Shown here: piece after piece, positions 54,478 through 64,000 of the stretch
Position numbering within the stretch: position 1 is the stretch's first letter
How the letters are laid out: each line of letters begins with the position of its first letter
From: Clitoria ternatea
Lineage: Eukaryota; Streptophyta; Magnoliopsida; Fabales; Fabaceae
Reading direction: 5' to 3'
NCBI GenBank assembly: GCA_037962975.1
Contig: CM075673.1
Location: forward strand, 123,771,001 to 123,835,000
Length of the DNA stretch: 64,000 bases
Notes under the pieces: model-generated
The model's database searches: none
Told to the model about the DNA's origin: nothing
The model's input: only the letters and a program-made list of their open reading frames with translations
Position numbers and translations under genes: made by a program

Positions 54478-54735
54478 TCATTTCGCTTAGGCGAAGTGAA
54501 TTCTCGCCCGAGCGAGAGACTCTCATGTTGGGAATTTAGCTTCTGGGTAATTCTCGCTCAGGTGAGGGTAAGTCTCGCTCAAGCGAGCTTGACCTAATAT
54601 CAGTGTTTAGACACTGGAGGGAATTCGCCCAGGCGAATGAAACTTCGCCCAAGCAGGGGCGAAGGGAATCAGTTGCTGGATGGAATCCGCCCGAGCGAAG
54701 GATCTTAAGGGTAGCATTCGCTCAGGCGAGGCAAT
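54478..54735. repeat. Paired CGCTCAGGCGA dyads in LARD-like LTR
   Basis: About ten dyads (TTCGCTTAGGCGAA, CTCGCCCGAGCGAG, CTCGCTCAAGCGAG, TTCGCCCAGGCGAA and others), grouped in pairs, each pair separated by TCAGTGTT/TCAGTTGCTGG-type spacers. Repeated at 62500-62757 in the second LTR. Confidence 0.85.
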
Positions 54736-56219
54736 TGATTAAAGAGGGACCACTGATGCTCTTGGATCATTGTAGGGCCCGGTTTCCCTTTTCTCTTTTC
54801 TTCTTCTGTGTGGTCCCTATGGTGATGACTTAGGTGCTTTGATGGTCAAATGGGTCTGATTTTCTCTCATTCCTTGTCCACGTGTGTTTGTGTAATCATT
54901 GCTGAGAGAATGTGCATTAAATATTGATGGACTTGCATTAAATGAGGATGGGATGTTGTGATGAGTTGGATGCTGATGAGGCTGAGATGATAAGGCCTTG
55001 GTTGCATGTTTTCTTCTTACCTTCCCTTTATTCTTTGTGGGTGCATGTTCTGATGGGAGAAATGCTCCTCATTCTCTCTAGAGTTCATTGAAGCTTCTGC
55101 TTCATCTTCCTCTTCTCCTTCATCTTCTTCTTCCACTCGTGCTTGGTGTAGAACCGAGTGGAAGAGTGTGGCTGTGTAAGGAACAGCTTGGTGAGTGAAA
55201 CAGCGTGTGGCTGTGCGTGTAAGTTGGGTTACACCTTGCTTCTTGGTGCTTCTCTTTCTTCCTCTCCTTCTTCCTCCATGTGATGGGTTGTATGAGACTC
55301 AGTTCTGAGAGCCTACAGCAGCTGGGTGTGTGTGCATGCCTCGGTTTGTGATGCATGATGGTTCACTATTGGTGAGGCTGTGCTGATCTTGTGAAGATGA
55401 AGACATGCATGTTGCATGGAGGCATGGTGATCCTCCACTGTTGTTGAAGGTGTATGGTGCTGCTGTGAGGAAGAAGGCATGCATGGAAGTTGGTGGTCCT
55501 CCAGGGTGGGGAGGATGATGCTGTATGAGTGAGGAACAACCTTGTACTAAGCCTTGGAGGTTGCTGCTTGAGTAAACAGCATGGATTCTTCCATGGTTGT
55601 GAGCAGAGTGGAACTTGGGTGTTGATGGCTTGAAGACTTGAGTGGAAATGGTGACTGGTTCTTCAAGCTGAGGACGTTACTGGGACGAGTGGAAGTCATG
55701 ATGGCTCTTCTCACTGCTGGAAGCTGAGCAGAGTGTTACTGTGGCTGGGCCGAGTGTCCATGTGACTCCTGGAAGCTTCACCCAGGTAAGGGGGCTTTGC
55801 ATCTCAAATGCATGGCTTATGGACGGATTTCCGGGTGGCATGATTGCATTATGTTGTGTTTGATGTGTATTGTGTGTTGTTGTTGAGTTGAACCCGGATG
55901 TATGATTATTTATTGTTACATGATGCATGTTAATCTGTCCAAGAGATGTATGAAGGTATTTGTGATGATGTGAGTTAATGCATGAGATGCATGTACTTGT
56001 ATTATGTATGCTGAGTGCATTGTATGGCCATTCATGAGTCCCTGTATGTAATTATGTATTCAAAAGGGCATGTGATGTTTGTTATTAAATTTATATGTGT
56101 GATAAATGGATGAATAGAGACTGTGATGATGAATGTTAAGTGAAATATTGGCATGGGATGATTGATAGAGTAGATTTCTGAGTGGAAATTTCATATACAA
56201 TGGTGTGAGACTTAGAAAA

Positions 56220-58480
56220 TGCTAAGTCCGAGTGTATCTCATGAAACAGCCTATGAGGCTTGTGAATAGATGATAATCCGAGTGAACGGTATAGAATTGC
56301 CGAGTGGATGGCACAGGGTTGCCGAGCGGATATGATATAAGCCGAGTCATCTGATTATTGTTGAATTACCGAGTGCATAGAGTGTTGAACGCATATTCCG
56401 AGTGGGCAATCGAATGAATATGAGTAAATTTATATGCATACGTGTTATTGTGTATTGAATATGAACACCTTACGGGGTGCCACGAGGGTGTTATCCCGAG
56501 TGAAGAGGATGAGGTCCTAATGATGAATGTGATGAAAAACCTTGAGTTGGACTCGGGGCAGTGCCTGGGGCACTAAGCGTGAAATGAGACGCTTGATGAA
56601 ATGCCGAGTGCAATGGCGTTGAACGCCGAGTGAATGAAATCGTATGCATCCGATTCGCCACTGGAATACGTTGGACTCTTATATCGATCGGTAATTAGAT
56701 AACCACATATGGTGAATTTGACTAAGTCCTGGAGCTAGGCTCTGACAGACTCCTTGAGCATGGCTTGAAGTATGAGTATTGTTGATATAGTCTTGGGGTA
56801 GACTTGAGGTGAAATCCGATTGAGGGATTGTATTATTGATAAGGTTATTAGGCTTTATAGCCGAGTGGAAGGGGTAAGAAACCCGATTGAGAACGCTTGT
56901 GATTGTTTATGTTGAATGGCAGTGAATGTTGAGCTGATTAATGTATGTGTTATGACATGTTAAGGATTCTATGATTAATCCGAGCCAATATCTGTCATTT
57001 AATATGTAATGCTCACCCCTACACCATTTTTCAGTGTATGCAGGTCGGCTTGGATGATGTGGTGGTCTTAAACCCGAGTGTTGGGTGTTTATTGATGTGG
57101 TTGTGTATATAATGTAATGTACCGGGTGTCTTTGATGTATTAACCTTGACCGACTCAAATTAACGTTGTATAATGAATACCCTTTATATATGTATTAAAG
57201 TTGGGTTATTGGAAACCCGAGTGCATGTCTATATATATGTATAGGCTTCATTGAAATCATGTACTTGTATCGGATAACGGGTTTAGTTGAATGAATAAAG
57301 ACAAGATGATTGAATAACCCGAGTGCATGTTAATATATATATATACTTCGAGTGTTGGTCTTATATGCTTGCCGACTGAATGTGTTGGTGAATGAGAAGT
57401 ATAAAGTTAATAAGTATCCGAGTGTATGCGTATATATATATACATACCTGTTATGTTGATAACATGGTTAGGAATCGGTGAAAGGGTATTGCTGTAGTGG
57501 TAGTCGGACTTGGAATTAGAGAATATATAAGTAAGAGTGATTTATGTTGATTTGATGCTTCCTAGTGACTAGGAAATTAGGATGTATAAATACCTCTAAG
57601 TTGATGAATCCTGAGTGGAAATCCGAGTGATCCTCTTCTAGGAGGAGTGTTGTTGTAATGACTCGGATTGATTATATTCTAAGTGTATGATTTATGAATG
57701 TATTCCGAGTGATTATGGGGACCTATTCCGAGTGAATAAGGTAATATGTAATTTGAGGGGCTAATTTATAAAATGAGTCCGAGTGTAACATAATGTTATG
57801 ATTTTCCCGAGTGAAGAGAAATATAAGTGTTTCCCGAGTGGAACCCAAGTGAATTTCTTCTAAGGGAAGTGTGCTTGTAATGGTTTAGTTTGAAATATTC
57901 TAAGTATATGAGTTATGCTTATATTCCGAGTGTTTAAGCATGGGATGAGTCCGAGTGGGACTTGACTTATTGGTTTCCCTGAATGGTTAAGTATCTCATA
58001 TGTCCGAGTGAAATACTTGGGAAATTCCTCTGAGTGTTGAGGAGTTTGGATCATTCTGAGGGGAATTGATTGTGTAGACTATTTCTGAGCCATGATATTA
58101 TTCCGAGTGGAACACCACTCTAATGATGAGTTGGTTAAGAATGCTTAAACTGAGTGATTTATGGCCGAGAGGAAGCCTATGTATTCTCTGAGTGATGGAG
58201 TTCAATATACCGAGAGCTAAATGGTTGATGTTTACCGAGTGGCATTTGATTGGTAGAAATTCCGAGTGAGGGTTTATGGAATCCGAGTGGGATAACCCTC
58301 AGTTACCGGGTGGATCGTGTGTGAGCTTTGGTGTATGAAGTTTAACAATCAAGTTACGAAGTGTGTGTGAGTGTTGAGGTTATTTCCCGAGTGACGGAAC
58401 CCCATTATGCTGAGTGGACTAAAATATTAAATTCCAAGAGGACTTAGGCATGAATTCCGACTCGACCTGATCATTTACCG
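56220..58480 (+). repeat. CCGAGTG-rich zone in LARD-like LTR
   Basis: Several dozen CCGAGTG words and one-mismatch forms on the plus (sense) strand, irregularly spaced 15-80 bases apart; few CACTCGG on this strand. No frame runs through it. Confidence 0.87.
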
Positions 58481-58938
58481 AGTGTGTGAATATCTCAGTT
58501 TCTCGTGTGATTGAATGCCGAATGGCTCCTCGCTTCAGCGATTGAAGGATTCGCTCCAGCGAGTTTGGTTCTAAGGGAAGGCTTGATATTAGTTTCGCCC
58601 AAGCGAAGGGGCTTTCGCCCGAGCGAGTTTTGCTGTCTCGCCCAAGCGGAGTTGGATCTCGCTTGAGCGAGTAGGCGTTGTGTTGCGGGCCTCGCTCTGA
58701 CGCTGTGTGGTTTTCGCTGGGCTTTGTGCTCGGTTTTATTTCCCTTGCCTTCTCTCCATTTTGCATTTTCTTTTCCTTGAATGGCATTTCGTTTTTCTGC
58801 TTCGCGCTGCTGGTTTTCTTCTTGGCCATGGGACCAGCTCTCATATCTTCATATATGGGAGTGATTTATTTATAGATCCAAGAATGTTATTATTTTTGCG
58901 AAAAAAAAATTGACCCCTATTTTTAGGGCGTTACAATT

Positions 58939-58950
58939 TGGTATCAGAGC
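58939..58950 (+). promoter_or_regulatory. Primer binding site, LARD-like element
   Basis: TGGTATCAGAGC three bases after the LTR end; initiator tRNA-Met type. Shows the element is replication-competent in trans in principle. Confidence 0.88.
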
Positions 58951-61900
58951 AAACAGAGAGGTCTATGGTCAAGGTATGCTTACCGAGTGCAAGCGTTTGG
59001 ATGTATGATGATTAGTTGTCATTATTGCTGGTAGTATTTTATTGGTTGATGCATGCCTATGCATAGTTTGTATGGCTGTATGCCTATGTGTTTCGCTGGG
59101 ACACTAGTGAAAGATACTACTGCTGTGAAGGTTGATTTGAGAAATGAAGTGACATAATGTTGTGTCCTTATATTTATGGAAGTCGGATTAATTGACCAGG
59201 ATTTATGTATATGGATTGATGGATAATTATTATGATACTCTTGTGTTGGGATGGAAATCCCCAATGAAAATATATAAGGATATTGATAGATAAAAAGAAA
59301 TATTATGACATTCTAGCGGTGGATACAAGTAGTTGACTTGTATGTGTGTAAGGCAATGATGATTGCCAAATATATAAATGGTGAATATGCCTCGAATGAT
59401 TTTATGTGTGGATTGATATTATTATGGTTGCTATGCCTATGATATCCATGTGTGGATTATTATGAATGGTGTTTGTGGCCATTGAAAGCCAATTATTTGA
59501 ATGAGATGCCTTGAGGGGCCTTGTGAATATTTAAATGCCATTGATGATAAACTAAAATATATAATATACCCCTGATTGAGAGGGTGAGATATCCTTGCGA
59601 GGTTGTTGTTGAGCATATGCATTATTACATTGCATTCATGGCATGGCATAGCATTGATATTATGTGGTTGCGATCACAAAGATGAAAGATCCTGCGGGAT
59701 TCTATGAAGGGAGTACCTCTTGCGAGACGGGAAACCAATGTGATGATGATATGATAAAGGGCTTGCGAGCACCTATGATGCCCATGGTTGTGATCATGAG
59801 GCGGGAGTACCCCTTGCGAGGAGGGAAACCTATGTGAATTATTGAAACGTGGTTGCGATCACGAGAAGCACCTTGCGAGGTTGCCAGAGGGAGTACCCCT
59901 TGCGAGGTGGGAAACCCACGATTATGATTGATTGATTATGGTGGTTGCGATCACCTGTGATATGAAATCGGATCTGCTGCATATGCATTACACAGTTGAC
60001 ATATGCATTTGTTTAAAGACCATGGCATTTGAGATGGGATGACCACGAGTGTTGAGAAACCCCTTGCGAGGAGGTATTGAGTGAGACCTTAGTGAATTAT
60101 TGATGATAATAATTATGAATGCTATTGTGGATAAATGGCAAAGTGACAGTGTTAGTAATTATGTATATGTTGTGCTTATTTATGATACGAATTGCGATTC
60201 GTGAAACTGGTATGCCATTGTGATACTTTAATAATGAAATATGTGAAATGATAATGAAGGAATTTCCTAGTGTGTTGAATTCGGATTATGGATGTTTGAT
60301 TGTACCATTTCTTAAATGATGATTTATACCCTTGGCATGAGAACTCTGTTTGATTAATATATATATGATTAAGTTAATTGATGGCAGATTCCTAATTTAA
60401 GAATTTAAATATGATCATGAATGTATAAATGTGAAATCAGGTATATGTTATGTTGGAATTGTGTCACGGTTTTAATGTGCTAAAACCGAGTGAGGAATTG
60501 ATTGATGATAGTGAAGTTCTCATAAGTATTAAGACTGTGTTAATTGATTTGAATTCTTGTGTATGCCATGCTAATGGTTCATGGCCGAATCATGATTATG
60601 AAGGAATTTGAACTCATATGCTAAGTTGGGTGGGTGAGTAATGTTGGGAAATTTCATGATGTGAGGATTTTAATATGGGATAGGTGATTGAATGTAAAAC
60701 CTGATGCCTGCTTGGCTGGAATTATATCTTGGTTTGAAGTATGAAAACAGAGTAGATGATTGGATTAAGTACTGGGCCACAAAGTGTGGTAACCCAAATT
60801 GGTTGAGCATAATTATGTGTGATTGGATGCTATGAGGATTGTTATGGTGATGTACCTGTTGGTTTGGGTGCTGTCTCGGTTTTGTGATTGAAAAACCGAG
60901 TGAGTGGTTAGTTGAATTATGATTCATAAGGTGTAGTAACCCTTGGAATTCCGAGTCAGAGAATCTGATTGATCATGTGGATTGTTGAGATTTAAAGTGT
61001 CTTAAGGTTGAAATCCGAGTACACCTTGGTACTGGATATGGGGATAATGAACATGATATTATGGTGATTGTATATCCGAACAATGGAATGTGTTTACACT
61101 CAGTGAAGAAAGTTGCCAATATAGAAACCTATTGTTATGATTGAGAATCATATTGAAAACCGAGTGGTATACCTAAGAGAATTTAATAAATTTTCTAGGC
61201 TTAAATTGATTGATGGCTAGTGATGAATGATGAATTGAGGGAGTAGTTGGCTAATTGACTATGATTTTGTGATAACTAAGATTAAATAAGAGGTATTTAC
61301 TCGGTTTGTACTGGAAACCGATTGCTATTATGCCATTTTATGGTGAGTGTGGCTGGCATTTGATGATTAATATCAAGATGATTGCATTAGAATAAGTGTA
61401 AAAATGGTATATATACCTTGTGTGGGTTGGATGTATGCTGTTAGTATGTCATTTTACAATGTTAATGAGGAATAATTGTTGGCTGTTGGTGAGCAATGTA
61501 CCATTGTGGATGTCTAATGATGAAGTTAATTCAGATGTGTTGTTTATAGATGGATATAAAATGTCATTGATTTTCATATAGGTTATCATTATCTGAGTGA
61601 AATTGATCGGTATGGGTGAAATAATTGTAGGGATGTTGTTTTGATATGACTCTACATGCCATAGGTATTGTGGCAGGCTGCATTTTGCATTGACTCTATG
61701 CAATTATTGTAACCCTATAGGAATAAAATGTCATCCTATAAGTTAGATGCAACAGTTCATAGGTCAGCAAATGAGACTGTAGCTGCTTATGGGAATGGCT
61801 TGAGTCTATTGGATTGCTCCGAGCAAGGTGAGGATTTGAATCTGAATAGATGAGTATGAGGTTAAGTATTAAAATAATGGGCAAGGGAAAGAGTTGCTGA

Positions 61901-62165
61901 GTGATGTGGAATTGTGGATAACCGAGTGGGTGATTTCTGAGCCAATTGGTGACACTTCCGAGTGGAAGATGTTAAGAGTACGCTGTCTTGGAATTTCATG
62001 TTGTGTGGTTAGTAACTACTTAAGAAGTAAAATTGTGCTGACTGGATTTGGCAGTCGGTGAATACTTGAAAAGTATTAGTATGTAAATGATTTGTTTGGT
62101 ATATAGTGAATGCCAAGTTGTTTATTGAGGTAGGTTCATACTTGAATTTCGAGGACGAAATTCCT
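58951..62165 (+). other. Non-coding interior of LARD-like element
   Basis: About 3.2 kb without coding frames over 85 residues. 59660-60095 has about six GGTTGCGATCAC ... CTTGCGAG repeats; scattered AAACCGAGTG words at 60480-61170 occur outside the LTR too. The interior resembles 24701-25311 in one stretch. Confidence 0.75.
59660..60095. repeat. GGTTGCGATCAC / CCTTGCGAGG repeats
   Basis: Alternating GGTTGCGATCAC and GTACC(C/T)CTTGCGAG words, roughly every 50-100 bases, six or so rounds. Also present in degenerate form at 24755-24930. Confidence 0.8.
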
Positions 62166-62181
62166 TGAAGGTGGGGAGAAT
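62166..62181 (+). promoter_or_regulatory. Polypurine tract, LARD-like element
   Basis: TGAAGGTGGGGAGAAT directly before the second LTR. Confidence 0.85.
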
Positions 62182-64000
62182 TGTAACACCCTGAATTTTA
62201 TAAAAAAATGAGTAATTAGTGTGAATGGAAAATCTTTGGTTAGTGAGGATGTGTGGGAAAATGTGGAATCATTGTGGCAAGGTATGAATATATATAAGAT
62301 AAAGATGAGTTTGAACTTCATATGATTAATATGTTTGGAATGAGAATTTTATAAGAATGGATAATTGGACAAATATATGCCTCGTAGGTTGTATATGGTA
62401 TACTGGAAATAATTGAGCTGGCTTGAGTGTAATTACATGGGCTGAGTTGAATAAAATTGTGAGTGAGGTGAGAGCTCTCAGTTTCTGCGCCAGTGTTGAT
62501 CATTTCGCTTAGGCGAAGTGAATTCTCGCCAAAGCGAGAGACTCTCATGTTGGGAATTTAGCTTCTGGGTAATTCTCGCTCAGGCGAGGGTAAGTCTCGC
62601 ACAAGCGAGCTTGACCTAATATCAGTGTTTAGACACTGGAGGGAATTCGCCCAGGCGAATGAAACTTCGCCCAAGCGGGGGCGAAGGGAATCAGTTGCTG
62701 GATGGAATCCGCCCGAGCGAAGGATCTTAAGGGTAGCATTCGCTCAGGCGAGGCAATTGATTAAAGAGGGACCACTGATGCTCTTGGATCATTGTAGGGC
62801 CCGGTTTCCCTTTTCTCTTTTCTTCTTCTGTGTAGTCCCCATGGTGATGACTTAGGTGCTTTGATGGTCAAATGGGTCTGATTTTCTCTCCTTCCTTGTC
62901 CACGTGTGTTTGTGTAATCATTGCTGAGAGAATGTGCATTAAATATTGATGGACTTGCATTAAATGAGGATGGGATGTTGTGATGAGTTGGATGCTGATG
63001 AGGCTGAGATGATAAGGCCTTGGTTGCATGTTTTCTTCTTACCTTCCCTTTATTCTTTGTGGGTGCATGTTCTGATGGGAGAAATGCTCCTCATTCTCTC
63101 TAGAGTTCATTGAAGCTTCTGCTTCATCTTCCTCTTCTCCTTCATCTTCTTCTTCCACTCGTGCTTGGTGTAGAACCGAGTGGAAGAGTGTGGCTATGTA
63201 AGGAACAGCTTGGTGAGTGAAACAGCGTGTGGCTGTGCGTGTAAGTTGGGTTACACCTTGCTTCTTGGTGCTTCTCTTTCTTCCTCTCCTTCTTCCTCCA
63301 TGTGATGGGTTGTATGAGACTCAGTTCTGAGAGCCTGCAGCAGCTGGGTGTGTGTGCATGCCTCGGTTTGTGATGCATGATGGTTCACTATTGGTGAGGC
63401 TGTGCTGATCTTGTGAAGATGAAGACATGCATGTTGCACGGAGGCATGGTGATCCTCCACTGTTGTTGAAGGTGTATGGTGCTGCTGTGAGGAAGAAGGA
63501 TGCATGGAAGTTGGTGGTCCTCCAGGGTGGGGAGGATGATGCTGTATGAGTGAGGAACAACCTTGTACTAAGCCTTGGAGGTTGCTGCTTGAGTAAACAG
63601 CATGGATTCTTCCATGGTTATGAGCAGAGTGGAACTTGGGTGTTGATGGCTTGAAGACTTGAGTGGAAATGGTGGCTGGTTCTTCAAGCTGAGGACGTTA
63701 CTGGGACGAGTGGAAGTCATGATGGCTCTTCTCACTGCTGGAAGCTGAGCAGAGTGTTACTGTGGCTGGGCCGAGTGTCCATGTGACTCCTGGAAGCTTC
63801 ACCCAGGTAAGGGGGCTTTGCATCTCAAATGCATGGCTTATGGACGGATTTCCGGGTGGCATGATTGCATTATGTTGTGTTTGATGTGTATTGTGTGTTG
63901 TTGTTGAGTTGAACCCGGATGTATGATTATTTATTGTTACATGGTGCATGTTTATCTGTCTAAGAGATGTATGAAGATATTTGTGATGATGTGAGTTAAT
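62182..64000 (+). repeat. 3' LTR of LARD-like element, first 1.82 kb
   Basis: TGTAACACCCTG..., collinear with 54160-55977 with about 20 substitutions and one 1-base gap by eye. Continues off the window; if full length it would end near 66957. Confidence 0.92.

Larger units (their letters stand above)
54160..58935 (+). repeat. 5' LTR of LARD-like element (4.78 kb)
   Basis: TGTAACACCCCG...GGGCGTTACA. CGC(T/C)CAGGCGA-type dyads at 54478-54735 and again at 58535-58680, CCGAGTG zone at 56220-58480. Small frames at 54296-55930 recur in the second LTR as copies. TATATATGGG near 58850 could be a late TATA element (weak). Confidence 0.9.
54160..64000 (+). mobile_element. LARD-like non-autonomous long-LTR retrotransposon
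   Basis: 5' LTR 54160-58935 (4776 bp, TGT...ACA), primer site at 58939, interior of about 3.2 kb, polypurine tract at 62166-62181, then the second LTR from 62182 through the right edge. By eye about 20 differences in the 1.8 kb of LTR that can be compared, so it is young. The interior has no gag, protease, RT or integrase motif in any frame I checked. The end signature TTCGAGGACGAAATTCC resembles the end of the Tekay element at 30200, suggesting a Tekay-type partner. Confidence 0.88.

Noticed and set aside
54296..55928. Repeated frames of 60-84 residues also found at 62318-63949
   Set aside because: Copies in the two LTRs of the LARD-like element; no domain and no length conservation across the indel near 63509.
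1..64000. tRNA genes
   Set aside because: The only tRNA-like matches I noticed are short primer binding sites; no cloverleaf was seen by eye, though a covariance search was not possible.

Overview
This window is nuclear DNA of a flowering plant, probably a eudicot (a legume is my impression, not shown). It contains no intact ordinary host gene. It is a nest of transposable elements: long-LTR Ty3/gypsy chromoviruses of Tekay/Del type, an Athila-type gypsy element, CRM-like (centromeric-type) chromoviruses, one large CACTA DNA transposon, a non-autonomous long-LTR element (LARD-like) and a plastid DNA insertion. This is typical of (peri)centromeric heterochromatin. Nearly every coding frame is broken, often by stops in place of Trp, Gln or Arg, which fits C-to-T decay of methylated DNA.

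Layout. 1-8625: minus-strand Tekay-type element whose 5' LTR (4578-8625) and gag-pol are visible; its 3' LTR lies off the left edge. It sits in the 3' untranslated part of an Athila element (minus strand, 8626-24700; 5' LTR 23179-24700, tRNA-Asp-type primer site at 23152-23171). The Athila protease is split by a complete CRM-like element (12688-21111, twin 815-bp LTRs, CAAGG target duplication). 24701-25311 is a diverged stretch of LARD-like internal sequence. 25312-46599 is a CACTA transposon with CACTAGTG termini, TAG target duplication and dyad subterminal repeats. Inside it are a three-LTR Tekay array (26640-37663, AACTT duplication), a broken TNP2-type transposase (38935-40966), and a Ulp1/C48-type cysteine protease pseudogene (40967-45936) that is itself interrupted by a solo LTR (41109-44572, GATGC duplication).

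Right of the CACTA: unassigned repetitive DNA (46603-47489), a 3'-truncated plus-strand CRM-like element (47490-51508), an array of CGCTCAAGCGA dyads (51509-52000), another LTR-like stretch with a primer site (52337-52940), an oppositely oriented CRM leader remnant (52985-53326), and a rearranged plastid insertion (53327-54159; 23S rRNA piece plus the 3' end of rps7). The plastid insertion is cut by a LARD-like element (LTRs 54160-58935 and 62182 to beyond the edge; 3.2-kb non-coding interior).

How the parts relate: each insertion dates its host as older. Several unrelated coding lineages share unusual short words in their LTRs. The most striking is CCGAGTG, always on the element's sense strand in the four LTR groups that carry it. 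The imperfect dyad TCGCT-CA-AGCGA is also shared, and Athila has its own ACGCTACGCGT word. These words, the hairpin-like CACTA termini, the three-LTR array with a microhomology deletion, and the plastid insertion cut inside rps7 are the observations most worth following up.
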